Shown one piece after another: positions 10,220-19,591 of a stretch of DNA of 64,000 nucleotides. Within the stretch, counting starts at the first letter, position 1. Each line of letters starts with the position of its first letter. The stretch covers positions 124,001 to 188,000 of the forward strand of contig NZ_PIOD01000002.1 of assembly GCF_003369565.1 (NCBI RefSeq), given 5' to 3'. Both the position numbers and the translations under genes were made by a program. The notes beneath the pieces are model-generated. The model was not told where the DNA came from, made no database searches, and saw nothing but the letters and a program-made list of their open reading frames with translations. Origin of the DNA: Oceanobacillus chungangensis. Lineage in GTDB: Bacteria > Bacillota > Bacilli > Bacillales > Amphibacillaceae.

Positions 10220-10396
10220 ATGAATAAATATTATCGGAATATTATTACCATAATCTTTATTGTGATCTTCTTAATATTATTCACTTATTGGGTTAATCTA
10301 AATTTTGGTTATGGTCAATTATTTCTAATCATAGCAGGAGGGTATGGTATCTACCTTAACCTTAAAGCCCAATTAAAAGTGCGAAAACAAACGTGA
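10220..10396 (+). CDS. Small two-helix membrane protein, unknown
   Basis: ATG at 10220 is selected because GGATAAGGAGG lies 6-8 nt upstream; an upstream in-frame start has no such site. The 58-residue product starts MNKYYRNIITIIFIVIFLIL and has two hydrophobic stretches (about 8-26 and 33-46) and a basic tail (KAQLKVRKQT). I do not recognise a family. It heads a short accessory patch with the DinB and GNAT genes and is absent from the usual Bacillus order here. Confidence 0.65.
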   Translation: MNKYYRNIITIIFIVIFLILFTYWVNLNFGYGQLFLIIAGGYGIYLNLKAQLKVRKQT

Positions 10397-10491
10397 AAAT
10401 CTAATAAAGATTATCTGTATTGAAAAGATATCTACTTAATGAAATGCTAACTGCAATAATTTTAACAATCAATTTAGAGGGGTGTTACACT

Positions 10492-10968
10492 TTGATAAAG
10501 TTTTTCAAATATAACTGGCAAGTAAGAGATGAATGGTTTGACTTGTGTAACCTACTAACACCTGATGAATTGTTAAAAGTCCGAAGAGGCGGAGTAGGAA
10601 ATATTTTATATACCTTTTTTCACATTATTGACGTGGAATACAGTTGGATTCGTGGTATTCAAGGTAAAGAAGATGTAGTTTTTCAGTTTGCTGATTATAA
10701 TTCGCTTGAAAAGGTTAAATCTCTGTCTGATACATTGCGAAATGAAATTGTTGCCGGTCTAAAAACCAAGTTAGCTGAATCCAAAGATACTCTTATAAAT
10801 GTACCTTGGGATGAAGGGGAATACACTAAGGATGAGATACTCCACCATATTATCGCTCACGAAATTCATCACATTGGTCAACTTTCTGTTTGGGCAAGAG
10901 AATTAGAATTAAAGCCTATTTCGGCTAATTTTATCGGTAGAAACTTAAAATCTGTCCATTCTTATTAA
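10492..10968 (+). CDS. DinB / YfiT-like putative metal-dependent enzyme
   Basis: A four-helix DinB-superfamily protein of about 158 residues. The TTG at 10492 is preferred because GAGGGGTG precedes it and the domain begins at once (MIKFFKYNWQVRDEWFDL). An upstream TTG at 10420 would add 24 residues without a good ribosome-binding site. Likely metal ligands are a histidine in TFFHIIDVEYSW and the pair in HHIIAHEIHHIGQLS. DinB proteins include bacillithiol-dependent transferases, but the substrate here is unknown. The GNAT gene follows 20 nt later. Confidence 0.85.
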   Translation: MIKFFKYNWQVRDEWFDLCNLLTPDELLKVRRGGVGNILYTFFHIIDVEYSWIRGIQGKEDVVFQFADYNSLEKVKSLSDTLRNEIVAGLKTKLAESKDTLINVPWDEGEYTKDEILHHIIAHEIHHIGQLSVWARELELKPISANFIGRNLKSVHSY

Positions 10969-10988
10969 ACAAACGTGGAGGAATTGTA

Positions 10989-11438
10989 GTGAACAAACAT
11001 CAATTCATTATTTCCCAGTATAATCCCAAATATGCTGAGGAAACAGTGGAAATGTGGAGGAAAAGTAAGGAACGGGCAATTGGTCAGAAAGAAATTCATA
11101 ACTTAGAAAGTCACATTTATTTTTTAAACAACATATTACCAGAACTTTTTCAAATAGATTTAGTGTTTTTAGAAGAAAGAGTAGTTGGAATGATTGCTTA
11201 TAACGATATAGAAATAAGTCAACTTTATGTTCACACAGATTATCAAGGAATTGGTATAGGTCACACATTATTAAGTAAGGTAAAAGCACAATCAAGCGGA
11301 ATATTAACGGTGCGCACATTTGAGGTAAATAAACATGCACAACGATTTTATGAGAAAAATGGATTTAAAATAATTGGTAGAGGCCATGAAAATGAAGAAA
11401 ACTTACCTGATATCCAATATGAATGGAAATTCAAATGA
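10989..11438 (+). CDS. GNAT-family N-acetyltransferase
   Basis: A 149-residue GCN5-related acetyltransferase. The acetyl-CoA motif is at QLYVHTDYQGIGIGHTLLSK, followed by LTVRTFEVNKHAQRFYEKNG and FKIIGRG, the classic motif A and B. It starts with GTG 7 nt after a GTGGAGGA site. The acceptor substrate cannot be told from sequence. It is probably cotranscribed with the DinB gene, and both look like lineage-specific additions. Confidence 0.9.
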   Translation: MNKHQFIISQYNPKYAEETVEMWRKSKERAIGQKEIHNLESHIYFLNNILPELFQIDLVFLEERVVGMIAYNDIEISQLYVHTDYQGIGIGHTLLSKVKAQSSGILTVRTFEVNKHAQRFYEKNGFKIIGRGHENEENLPDIQYEWKFK

Positions 11439-11616
11439 TGAGATAATTAAAGTCGAATTTTAGAAATCAGTCAGTGACTTTACTTATTGCTTCTGTTAAA
11501 TAATCTGATTGATTCGTTTTTTTCATCGAAATTGATAAAAAATATTGCGAAACATTTCTAAATATAGAAATTAATCGATATAATAGTTATAATAAACGAA
11601 ATAAGGAGGGGATTAG

Positions 11617-13305
11617 ATGGAGCTGGTTAAGAAATGGCATGACCATTATCCGATGGAAATTCCTGTTAACATGCAATATGCAGAAAAACCATTACACGCT
11701 TTTCTAGTGGAAAGTGCTGAATGCTACAAAGAAAAGAAAGCGCTTCACTTTATGGGAAAAGAATTAACATATGATGAATTGTATACCCATGCAAAGCAGC
11801 TCGCATACTATTTGCAATCGATTGGATTAAAGAAAGGTGATCGTGTTGGAATAATGTTACCTAATTGCCCCCAAGCGGTCGTTAGTTACTTTGGCATAAT
11901 GATGGCAGGAGGAATCGTTGTTCAAACGAACCCACTCTACACAGAACGGGAATTGGAATTTCAATTAAAGGATTCGGGAACGTCCATCCTCATTTGCCTA
12001 GATATCTTAGTGCCAAGGGTAACGAACGTAAAGGGAAAAACGAATTTAAAACATGTGATCGTAACAGGTATTAAGGATTATTTGCCATTTCCTAAAAACC
12101 TGATTTATCCATTCATCCAAAAAAGAGAATATAATATGGTTGTAAGAGTAGAGCAAAGTGAAGAGACCCATCTATGGAAAGTAATAGTTGATAACACTCC
12201 AGCCGATTATCTGGAAGTCGAAATTGATCCAAAAGAGGATATTGCGTTAATCCAATATACGGGGGGAACGACTGGATTTCCAAAAGGGGTCATGCTAACA
12301 CATTATAATCTCGTGTCAAATGTTCAAATGTGTGAGGCATGGTTGTATAAAACAAAAGGTAAACAACAAGTAGTGTTAGGCGTTATTCCGTTTTTTCATG
12401 TGTACGGTATGACGACGGTGATGAATTTTGCCATTCTGCAAGGATCGAAAATAATTTTAATGCCAAAATTTAATGCAGCAGATGTATTAAAAACGATATC
12501 GAAGCAGAAGCCAACGTTATTTCCTGGCGCACCGACGATTTATATTGGTCTATTGAATCATCCAGATATTAATAAATATGATCTGTCCTCAATCGAAGCA
12601 TGTCTTAGTGGATCTGCGCCATTACCTAGAGAAATTCAAGAACAGTTCGAGAAAATAACAGGTGGAAAATTAGTGGAAGGCTATGGATTAACCGAAACAT
12701 CCCCAGTTACCCATGCAAATTTTGTATATACAGACAGAGTAAATGGAAGTATTGGTGTTCCATGGCCGAATACTGACGCGAAGATTTTCAAAATGGATAG
12801 TAATGATGAGGAAGCAGCTGCAGGTGAGATTGGGGAAATTGCTGTAAAAGGTCCGCAAGTAATGAAGGGCTATTGGAATAATCCAGAAGAAACGGAAAAT
12901 GTCCTTAAGAATGGATGGCTTTACACAGGAGACCTCGGGTATATGAATGAAGAAGGATATTTCTTTCTTGTTGATCGAAAGAAAGATATGATTATCGCTG
13001 GGGGCTATAATATTTATCCACGAGAGATTGAGGAAGTGTTATATGAGCACGGGGCAATTCAGGAAGCTGTAATCGTTGGTATCCCTGATGCATATCGTGG
13101 TGAAACGGTAAAAGCGTTTATTGTTTTAAAATCAGGATATACAGTAGATGAGGAAGATCTTAATTCCTATTGCCGTAAGCATTTGGCGGCATATAAAGTA
13201 CCAAAAATTTATGAGTTTCGTGATGAATTGCCTAAAACAGCAATTGGAAAAATCCTCCGAAGAAAATTAATCGATGAAGCACAAGAGATGAGTACGCCTC
13301 AGTAA
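11617..13305 (+). CDS. lcfA: Long-chain fatty-acid-CoA ligase
   Basis: ATP-dependent acyl-CoA synthetase that activates long-chain fatty acids for beta-oxidation. It has 562 residues, close to B. subtilis LcfA (560). The AMP-binding P-loop YTGGTTGFPKGVMLTHYN starts near residue 213. The ANL motif GYGLTETSP is near 354, LYTGDLGY and DRKKDMIIAGGYNIYPREIE mark the hinge, and PKTAIGKILRRKL carries the catalytic lysine near the C-terminus. The start follows AAGGAGGGG. It lies upstream of fadR-fadB-etfBA; here fadR has its own promoter. Confidence 0.97.
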   Translation: MELVKKWHDHYPMEIPVNMQYAEKPLHAFLVESAECYKEKKALHFMGKELTYDELYTHAKQLAYYLQSIGLKKGDRVGIMLPNCPQAVVSYFGIMMAGGIVVQTNPLYTERELEFQLKDSGTSILICLDILVPRVTNVKGKTNLKHVIVTGIKDYLPFPKNLIYPFIQKREYNMVVRVEQSEETHLWKVIVDNTPADYLEVEIDPKEDIALIQYTGGTTGFPKGVMLTHYNLVSNVQMCEAWLYKTKGKQQVVLGVIPFFHVYGMTTVMNFAILQGSKIILMPKFNAADVLKTISKQKPTLFPGAPTIYIGLLNHPDINKYDLSSIEACLSGSAPLPREIQEQFEKITGGKLVEGYGLTETSPVTHANFVYTDRVNGSIGVPWPNTDAKIFKMDSNDEEAAAGEIGEIAVKGPQVMKGYWNNPEETENVLKNGWLYTGDLGYMNEEGYFFLVDRKKDMIIAGGYNIYPREIEEVLYEHGAIQEAVIVGIPDAYRGETVKAFIVLKSGYTVDEEDLNSYCRKHLAAYKVPKIYEFRDELPKTAIGKILRRKLIDEAQEMSTPQ

Positions 13306-13343
13306 CCACTCTTTTTTTAAGGTTGAAATGGACTAGCTTTGTA

Positions 13344-13373
13344 TTGACATTCTCAGCCAGTATGATTTATGAT
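13344..13373 (+). promoter_or_regulatory. Sigma-A promoter for fadR
   Basis: TTGACA (13344-13349), 18-bp spacer, TATGAT (13368-13373). It is immediately followed by the FadR operator, so bound repressor would overlap the transcription start. Confidence 0.7.
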
Positions 13374-13380
13374 TAACTTA

Positions 13381-13398
13381 TGAATGAATAGTCATTCA
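13381..13398. promoter_or_regulatory. FadR operator
   Basis: TGAATGAATAGTCATTCA is a perfect palindrome around a 4-nt centre and matches the Bacillus FadR box (TGAATGA-N4-TCATTCA). It lies just downstream of the -10 element. This indicates autorepression of the fadR-fadB-etfB-etfA unit, relieved by long-chain acyl-CoA. Confidence 0.9.
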
Positions 13399-13429
13399 TT
13401 ATCAAATGGCTATCCTTAAGGAGAAAATC

Positions 13430-14011
13430 ATGAAGTCAAATAAACCGAAATACAACCAAATTATCGAGGCTGCTGTTAAAGTCATTGCAGAGAATGGCTA
13501 CCATAATTCGCAAGTTGCAAAGATTGCCAAGGCTGCAGGAGTAGCTGACGGAACCATTTATTTATATTTTAAAAACAAAGAAGATATTCTTGTAACTGTA
13601 TTTAAGGAGAAAATGGGGCAATTTATTGAAGAGATTGCTATAGAAACAAGTAAGCAAGAAAATGCGGAAAAGAAGCTGTTCACGCTGGTTGATATGCATA
13701 TTCGTCAACTAGAAAAGAACCATGACTTAGCTATTGTTACTCAGTTGGAATTAAGGCAATCAAACTATACATTACGTCGCCAAATCAATGCTGTACTAAA
13801 ACCATATTTAACGATGATTGACACTATTATCAGTGAAGGAATTGAGACGAAGCAATTTCGCGAAGATATTAATGTTCCGTTAATGCGGCAAATGATTTTT
13901 GGAACCCTAGATGAAATTGTAACCAATTGGGTAATGAAGGAACATAAGTACAACTTAGTCGACCAAGTTCCACAGATTCATGCACTACTGATTCATGGTC
14001 TACGAAGTTAA
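13430..14011 (+). CDS. fadR: Fatty-acid degradation repressor FadR (TetR family)
   Basis: TetR-family regulator of 193 residues (B. subtilis FadR is 194). The start at 13430 is chosen because AAGGAGA lies 5-7 nt upstream. An in-frame start at 13406 would overlap the operator region. The N-terminal helix-turn-helix reads NGYHNSQVAKIAKAAGVADG and then TIYLYFKNKEDIL, nearly identical in pattern to Bacillus FadR. The C-terminal acyl-CoA-binding domain includes LAIVTQLELRQSN and RQMIFGTLDEIVTNWVM. It represses beta-oxidation genes until long-chain acyl-CoA binds, and a matching operator sits directly upstream. Confidence 0.95.
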   Translation: MKSNKPKYNQIIEAAVKVIAENGYHNSQVAKIAKAAGVADGTIYLYFKNKEDILVTVFKEKMGQFIEEIAIETSKQENAEKKLFTLVDMHIRQLEKNHDLAIVTQLELRQSNYTLRRQINAVLKPYLTMIDTIISEGIETKQFREDINVPLMRQMIFGTLDEIVTNWVMKEHKYNLVDQVPQIHALLIHGLRS

Positions 14012-14067
14012 TAATCTTTTATTGTAGATTTATTATGAGAGCGTAAATGTTCATAATGAATAAGTTC

Positions 14068-14115
14068 AAACTAAGGCAGTCATCTAAAGGCTTGACAAAC
14101 TCTTAGTTTTCTAAT
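14068..14115 (+). repeat. Dispersed repeat family B, truncated copy
   Basis: AACTAAGGCAGTCATCTAAA followed by GGCTTGACAAACTCTTAGTTTTCTAA. This is the 3' half of the family whose fullest copies are at 20062 and 49968. It is located between fadR and fadB, inside a probable operon. Confidence 0.6.
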
Positions 14116-14149
14116 CGTTTCCTGCAGTATAAGAAAAAGGAGGAAAACA

Positions 14150-14923
14150 ATGGCAGTAATCAACTATGAAGTAAAGAATCAAATAGTTCATTTAACAATT
14201 CAAAGCCCACCAGCTAATGCATTATCAAGTAATTTAATTCAAGATTTGAACGAGGCACTAGATAAAATTGAGAATGATACTAAAGTAAAGGCAGTTGTTT
14301 TAAAAGGGGAAGGGCGATTTTTCTCCGCTGGTGCAGATATAAAGGAATTCACCTCGCTTCAAGCGGCAGATGATTACCAAGCACTATCCGAAAATGGCCA
14401 GCAAGTATTTAATCGAATTGATAATTTTCCAATTCCAGTTATTGCGGCGATTCATGGTGCAGCACTAGGAGGCGGCTTAGAGCTAGCGATGGCATGCCAT
14501 ATTCGAATCGTAACAGAAACAGCAAAACTCGGTTTACCAGAGATAACGCTTGGGATTATTCCCGGTTTTGCAGGTACACAGCGTTTACCGCGTTTAGTTG
14601 GTGCGACCAAAGCCTATGAATTAATTTTAACTGGCGAGCCAATAAGTGGCAGGGATGCTTATCAATTTGGACTTGCAAATCATGTTGTAGCTGATGAAGA
14701 TCTACTCGATGTAACCAACGAATTGGCAGCGAAAATTGTTGCAAAAAGTAAGCCGGCGATAAACCACATTATGCAATTGCTTTCTTATGCAAAACATGAA
14801 TCATTTGAAAGAGGCCTGAAAGAAGAAGCAAGCGCATTTAGCGACGTGTTTGGACGTGAGGACGCCAAAGAAGGAATTCAAGCATTCTTGGAGAAGCGGA
14901 AACCGCATTTTCAGGATAAATAA
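14150..14923 (+). CDS. fadB: Enoyl-CoA hydratase
   Basis: Crotonase-fold enzyme hydrating trans-2-enoyl-CoA in beta-oxidation, 257 residues. The oxyanion-hole segments are FSAGADIKEF (58-67) and IHGAALGGGLELAMACHIRI. The catalytic acids are Glu111 in GGGLELA and Glu131 in GLPEITLGIIPGF, both present, so a true hydratase is likely. AAGGAGG precedes the start. It is in the fadR regulon cluster with the electron-transfer flavoprotein genes. Confidence 0.95.
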   Translation: MAVINYEVKNQIVHLTIQSPPANALSSNLIQDLNEALDKIENDTKVKAVVLKGEGRFFSAGADIKEFTSLQAADDYQALSENGQQVFNRIDNFPIPVIAAIHGAALGGGLELAMACHIRIVTETAKLGLPEITLGIIPGFAGTQRLPRLVGATKAYELILTGEPISGRDAYQFGLANHVVADEDLLDVTNELAAKIVAKSKPAINHIMQLLSYAKHESFERGLKEEASAFSDVFGREDAKEGIQAFLEKRKPHFQDK

Positions 14924-14945
14924 GAGAAACAGAGGGGGAGAATGA

Positions 14946-15719
14946 ATGAAAATCTATGTATTATTAAAAAGAACGTTTGATACGGAAGAGAAGATATCTG
15001 TTGTAAATGGGCAAATTGACGAGGATAGTGCAGAATTCATTATTAATCCATATGATGAGTATGCTGTTGAAGAGGCAATTCAGCAGCGTGATGCTCATGG
15101 CGGCGAAGTTACAGTTGTAACTATTGGCAATGAGGATTCAGAAAAGCAACTACGGACAGCTTTAGCAATTGGGGCAGATAAAGCTGTTCTAATTAATACG
15201 GAAGAAGATTTAGATGATGGTGATCAATTTACGACAGCAAAAATTTTAGAAGCGTTTTTCGATGGGAAGGATGTAGATTTAATTCTAGCTGGCAACGTTG
15301 CGATTGATGAAGCGAGTGGGCAGGTCGGTCCACGGATTGCTGATTTATTAGGTATCCCTTATGTTACAACAATTACAAGCTTAAAAATTGATGGTACTGC
15401 AGTGAATATTGAAAAGGATGTTGAAGGTGATGTAGAAGTAATTGAAACAACATTGCCTTTACTTGTAACTTGTCAGCAAGGGTTGAATGAACCAAGGTAC
15501 CCATCACTCCCAGGAATCATGAAGGCGAAGAAAAAGCCGTTAGAGGAGATTTATTTAGATGATCTTGACCTTGGGGAAGATGACATTGAAGCAAAAACGA
15601 AGACAATTGATATATTCTTACCGCCTGAGAAAGCGGGAGGCAGAGTACTTGAAGGGGACGTAAAGGATCAAGTGAAGGAATTGGTCAGCTTACTGAAAAA
15701 TGATGCAAAAGTAATGTAG
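14946..15719 (+). CDS. etfB: Electron transfer flavoprotein beta subunit
   Basis: Small subunit (257 residues) of the FAD/AMP-containing heterodimer that takes electrons from acyl-CoA dehydrogenase. The Rossmann-like fold starts MKIYVLLKRTFDTEEKI, with DLILAGNVAIDEASGQVGPRIADLLGIPYVT and the recognition-loop region ETTLPLLVTCQQGLNEPRYPS. It lies 22 nt after fadB and 27 nt before etfA, so one operon is likely. The start follows GAGGGGGAG. Confidence 0.95.
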   Translation: MKIYVLLKRTFDTEEKISVVNGQIDEDSAEFIINPYDEYAVEEAIQQRDAHGGEVTVVTIGNEDSEKQLRTALAIGADKAVLINTEEDLDDGDQFTTAKILEAFFDGKDVDLILAGNVAIDEASGQVGPRIADLLGIPYVTTITSLKIDGTAVNIEKDVEGDVEVIETTLPLLVTCQQGLNEPRYPSLPGIMKAKKKPLEEIYLDDLDLGEDDIEAKTKTIDIFLPPEKAGGRVLEGDVKDQVKELVSLLKNDAKVM

Positions 15720-15746
15720 GTATGTAAAAGGGGAGGAGAGAAGAAG

Positions 15747-16724
15747 ATGAGTGAAAAACTATTAGTTATTGGGGAAACAAAGGATGGTGCATTACGAAAT
15801 GTATCGTTTGAAGCAATTGCAGCTGCAAAAATACTAAATGAAAATGCGGAGATTATTGGTGTAGTATGTGGCAACGATGACCTTGAAAGTCAAGCACTGG
15901 AACTTATTTATTACGGTGCAGACCGTGTCGTAACCGTGAAACACAGTGCTTTGAAAGCGTATACATCAGAAGGATTTGGTCAGGCAATACTTGCAGTAAT
16001 CAATGATGAATCCCCAGCTGGAATTGTGATGGGGCATACGTCAATTGGTAAAGATCTATCACCCAAGCTTGCAAGTAAGTTAGACACAGGCTTAGTATCT
16101 GATGTCACAGAAATCGAAGTAACGGAAAACCATTTGGCCTTCATTCGACCGATTTATTCTGGAAAAGCATTTGAAAAGAAAATCTTTACTAGTGATTTTC
16201 CGTTTATTACTATTCGTCCAAATAATATTCCCAGCATGAAACGCGATACAGCAAGAACTGGGAATATTCGTGAGCTAGATATTGAAGTAACGGATATCCG
16301 AACGATTGTTACGAATGTTATTCGTAAAGCAACAGAAGGAGTCGACCTGTCAGAGGCAAAGGTTGTGGTTGCTGGCGGACGTGGAGTGAAAAGTGCAGAA
16401 GGATTTAAACCGCTATATGAACTTGCAGAAGCACTCGGTGGCGCTGTCGGTGCATCACGTGGCGCATGTGATGCAGATTACTGTGATTATTCCCTGCAAA
16501 TTGGGCAAACTGGAAAGGTAGTAACCCCAGACTTGTATATTGCTGTTGGAATTTCCGGAGCAATCCAGCATTTAGCAGGCATGTCGAATTCAAAAGTAAT
16601 CGTCGCAATCAATAAAGACCCAGAAGCAAATATCTTTAACATCGCTGACTACGGCATCGTTGGAGACTTATTTGAAATCATTCCTTTATTAATTGAAGAG
16701 ATAAATAAAGTGAAGGTAGGATAG
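15747..16724 (+). CDS. etfA: Electron transfer flavoprotein alpha subunit
   Basis: A 325-residue partner of EtfB. The C-terminal FAD domain shows VVAGGRGVKSAEGF, then LQIGQTGKVVTPDLYIAVGISGAIQHL and VAINKDPEANIFNIADYGIVGDLFEIIP, the family's cofactor-binding signature. The usual xSRAAVDAG segment reads GASRGACDADYC here, a small variation. AGGGGAGGAGA precedes ATG. This is the last gene of the fad/etf cluster, and I see no strong terminator directly after it. Confidence 0.95.
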   Translation: MSEKLLVIGETKDGALRNVSFEAIAAAKILNENAEIIGVVCGNDDLESQALELIYYGADRVVTVKHSALKAYTSEGFGQAILAVINDESPAGIVMGHTSIGKDLSPKLASKLDTGLVSDVTEIEVTENHLAFIRPIYSGKAFEKKIFTSDFPFITIRPNNIPSMKRDTARTGNIRELDIEVTDIRTIVTNVIRKATEGVDLSEAKVVVAGGRGVKSAEGFKPLYELAEALGGAVGASRGACDADYCDYSLQIGQTGKVVTPDLYIAVGISGAIQHLAGMSNSKVIVAINKDPEANIFNIADYGIVGDLFEIIPLLIEEINKVKVG

Positions 16725-17117
16725 CCTCTCATAAGTTACATTTTATTCTTTTGTTATGTACTAAAAGCTATTTGCAATTTAAAGCTGAATTGTCTTTAAT
16801 GGGTTAGTTAAGAATCTAATTAGTATTTATTCATTTATTCAGTGGGATATGAAGTAAGACAAGGTAATATTAGTTTGTATAATCTGTCAACCAGGTTCTA
16901 CGTTTATCCATTGCAAAGTGTATTTTGGGAGCGGCATGCCCGTGAGACTTATTTCCCTAAAGTTTACCTCGGTAACTAATCATTCCTTATTAAAAAGAAT
17001 AATTGAAATTAATTTCAAGGACCTCCGAAAAAAGTGTAAGCAAACTATTAGGAAGTAAAGAATAACGATGGTATACTCTATTTGAGCTATAAATGTAGCA
17101 TAAAGGAGGTAAAAAAA
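16725..17117. other. Intergenic region etfA-trxA with a likely family A remnant and a trxA -10 element
   Basis: No ORF is supported in this 393-bp stretch. At about 16914-16940 GCAAAGTGTATTTTGGGAGC resembles the right end of repeat family A (GTAGTGTATTTCTGGAGC). A TATACT at 17072-17077 could be the trxA -10 element, but no convincing -35 is seen. Confidence 0.45.
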
Positions 17118-17432
17118 ATGGCAATTGAACATGTTACAGATCAAAACTTTGCTGATCAAACTTCAAAAGGCTTAGTGCTAGCTGATTTCTGGGCACCTTG
17201 GTGTGGACCTTGTAAAATGATTGCACCTGTTCTTGAAGAAATTGACGGTGAATTAAACGAAAAAGTTCAGATCGTAAAATTAGATGTAGACGAAAACCAA
17301 GAAACTGCTAGTAAATTTGGTGTAATGAGTATTCCAACTTTATTATTGTTTAAAGATGGTAACGTTGTTGACCAAGCAATTGGTTTCCAACCAAAAGAAG
17401 CGTTAGTTGATATGATTAACAAACACGCTTAA
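17118..17432 (+). CDS. trxA: Thioredoxin
   Basis: Cytosolic thiol-disulfide reductant of 104 residues, with the active site WCGPC at Cys29/Cys32 and the cis-proline loop MSIPTLLLF. The start at 17118 follows AAAGGAGG by 8 nt; the longer in-frame reading from 17082 has no such signal. It is monocistronic, with a terminator right after. Confidence 0.97.
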   Translation: MAIEHVTDQNFADQTSKGLVLADFWAPWCGPCKMIAPVLEEIDGELNEKVQIVKLDVDENQETASKFGVMSIPTLLLFKDGNVVDQAIGFQPKEALVDMINKHA

Positions 17433-17459
17433 ATTATAATCAATATTATGTCTCATTTT

Positions 17460-17490
17460 TGTCCCTTGTTATTTGTAACAAGGGACTTTC
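17460..17490 (+). terminator. trxA terminator
   Basis: GTCCCTTGTT pairs with AACAAGGGAC (17461-17486) and is followed by TTTC. The T-tract is short. Confidence 0.75.
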
Positions 17491-17734
17491 TAATAATGTG
17501 CGTTCAAAAAAACAGGTAAATCTGGCACATCGAATTTCTGACGTGATGCTTTACCGTTCCTCACGCTAAAACAGTCAAGGAACTTCTATTAAACCGCCCA
17601 GGTCCTATGGGCAACATAGAAGTCACTACATCCTGTGGAAGCCCGGTACGGGGAGCTTCGCTGCCTTGAACTTCTCGGTCATTTTAATCCTCCTTTTTGA
17701 ACATTTTTTAATAGATTTAAGGGATGGAAACGAT
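17491..17734. other. Unassigned GC-richer block before uvrC
   Basis: About 180 bp (17515-17690) of sequence with higher GC than the surrounding gaps. It includes GCCCGGTACGGGGAGCTTCG, the hairpin-like CAGGTCCTATGGGCAACATAG, and TAGAAGTCACTACATCCTGTGG. It has no coding signal, and I could not match it to families A, B or C. It may be another dispersed repeat or an RNA leader. Confidence 0.35.
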
Positions 17735-19513
17735 ATGAATCAATTAATCAAAGAAAAATTAGCGATATTACCAGCACAGCCTGGTTGTTATTTAATGAAG
17801 GACAAGCAAGGCACAATCATTTATGTCGGAAAATCTAAGCTGCTGAAAAATCGCGTCAGGTCATATTTCACAGGTGCACATGACCGCAAAACACAACGAT
17901 TGGTCCAGGAAATTGTTGACTTCGAATACTTTGTTACATCATCAGAAATGGAAGCATTAATTTTAGAAATGAATTTAATTAAAAAATACGATCCGAAATA
18001 TAATGTGATGTTAAAGGATGATAAGACCTATCCCTATTTAAAAATCACTTCAGAAAGACATCCTCGGTTATTAATTACACGCAAAGTAAAAAAGGACAAA
18101 GGAAAATATTTTGGGCCGTATCCTAACGTTATCGCAGCAAGAGAAACAAAGAAATTACTTGATCGCATGTATCCCCTAAGGAAATGCAATAATCCGCCGG
18201 GACGACCGTGCCTTTACTATCATATGCATCAATGCTTAGCATGCAGTGAGCAACAACCGTCTATTCAGGAATATAATGCGATTGTACAGGAGATTTCCTC
18301 CTTCCTTCAGGGGGGATTTAGTGAAATAAAAACAAATTTGAAAAATAAAATGCTAGTAGCTAGTGAGCAGTTAAATTTTGAACGAGCAAAAGAATTGCGT
18401 GATCAGATTCAGCATATTGAGGCTGTTATGGAACAACAAAAAATGACCTTGAGTGACCGTGTTGATCGCGATATTTTTGGATATAGTGTTGAAAAAGGCT
18501 GGATGTGCATCCAAGTATTTTTCGTAAGGCAAGGAAAGTTAATCGAACGAGACGTATCAGTTTTTCCTTTTTTCGATACTGCGGAAGAGACGTTTATTAG
18601 TTTTGTTGGACGATTCTATCTCCATCAAAACCACTTGAAACCGAAGCAAATATTCGTACCGATTGGAACGAATGTTTCGATACTCAGTGAATTATTAGAG
18701 ATCGATGTTCATACCCCATTTAGAGGGCGGAAGAAGGAATTGGTGGGGCTAGCAATTAAAAATGCAGAAATAGCGCTATCCGAGAAATTTTCACTAATCG
18801 AGCGAAATGAGGAACGAACGATAGTAGCGGTCGAGAAGCTCGGTGAGAAATTAAATATCGAAACACCACATCGAATTGAAGCATTTGATAATTCAAATAT
18901 TCAAGGAACAGATCCAGTATCAGCGATGATCGCTTTTGTTGATGGGAAACCGAGTAAGAAGGACTATCGGAAATATAAAATTAAGGATGTAGTAGGTCCG
19001 GATGATTATGAAACAATGCGAGAAGTTATTAGGAGAAGATACAAAAGAGTTTTACAAGATGAACTGCCATTACCAGATTTAATCATTGTCGATGGTGGGA
19101 AGGGGCAAATGAGCGCCGCTTTAGACGTATTAGAGAATGAATTAGGTCTTGATATTCCATTAGGCGGATTAGCAAAGAATGATAAGCATAAAACAAGTGA
19201 ATTATTGTACGGAAACCCACCAACTGTCATTCCTTTAGAAAGACAATCACAGGAATTTTATCTTGTCCAACGAATTCAAGATGAGGTACACCGATTTGCG
19301 ATTACTTTCCATCGCCAATTACGTGGGAAAAATCTAGTGCAGTCAGAATTAGATAAAATTCCAGGTGTTGGTGAAAAACGAAGAAGGCTATTATTAACAC
19401 ATTTTAAATCGATTACGGAAATCAAACAAGCAAATATCGAGGAGATTACGAAGCTGGGGATACCGATAAATATTGCAACAGACATACTAAGCCATTTGAA
19501 TAAAAGTGAGTGA
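17735..19513 (+). CDS. uvrC: Excinuclease ABC subunit C
   Basis: Dual-incision nuclease of nucleotide-excision repair. Start 17735 gives a 592-residue product (B. subtilis UvrC is 598); AAGGGATGG lies upstream, whereas an in-frame TTG at 17666 lies in the unassigned block. The GIY-YIG domain ([19 protein letters not shown]) covers residues about 15-95. The UVR domain for UvrB contact is near 200 ([17 protein letters not shown]). The RNase H-like 5' nuclease domain shows [19 protein letters not shown] and [11 protein letters not shown], and the C-terminal HhH pair starts [11 protein letters not shown]. It ends 5' of a bidirectional terminator shared with yslB. Confidence 0.96.
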   Translation: MNQLIKEKLAILPAQPGCYLMKDKQGTIIYVGKSKLLKNRVRSYFTGAHDRKTQRLVQEIVDFEYFVTSSEMEALILEMNLIKKYDPKYNVMLKDDKTYPYLKITSERHPRLLITRKVKKDKGKYFGPYPNVIAARETKKLLDRMYPLRKCNNPPGRPCLYYHMHQCLACSEQQPSIQEYNAIVQEISSFLQGGFSEIKTNLKNKMLVASEQLNFERAKELRDQIQHIEAVMEQQKMTLSDRVDRDIFGYSVEKGWMCIQVFFVRQGKLIERDVSVFPFFDTAEETFISFVGRFYLHQNHLKPKQIFVPIGTNVSILSELLEIDVHTPFRGRKKELVGLAIKNAEIALSEKFSLIERNEERTIVAVEKLGEKLNIETPHRIEAFDNSNIQGTDPVSAMIAFVDGKPSKKDYRKYKIKDVVGPDDYETMREVIRRRYKRVLQDELPLPDLIIVDGGKGQMSAALDVLENELGLDIPLGGLAKNDKHKTSELLYGNPPTVIPLERQSQEFYLVQRIQDEVHRFAITFHRQLRGKNLVQSELDKIPGVGEKRRRLLLTHFKSITEIKQANIEEITKLGIPINIATDILSHLNKSE

Positions 19514-19545
19514 AGCAAAGCATATGCTTAACATCTAGAAACATA

Positions 19546-19586
19546 AAAGAGAGAAGTTCTTTAACCAACGAACTTCTCTCTTTATC
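19546..19586. terminator. Bidirectional terminator between uvrC and yslB
   Basis: AGAGAGAAGTTC and GAACTTCTCTCT form a perfect 12-bp stem around TTTAACCAAC, with T-rich flanks. It serves the convergent uvrC and yslB transcripts. Confidence 0.88.
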
Positions 19587-19591
19587 TATCA

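Noticed and set aside
11521-11616. FadR operator in front of lcfA
   Set aside because: No TGAATGA/TCATTCA palindrome is present there; only the fadR promoter has it.
17735-19513. Lysine riboswitch and lysC near uvrC
   Set aside because: The uvrC-yslB gap is only 78 bp with a terminator; there is no space or sequence for either.
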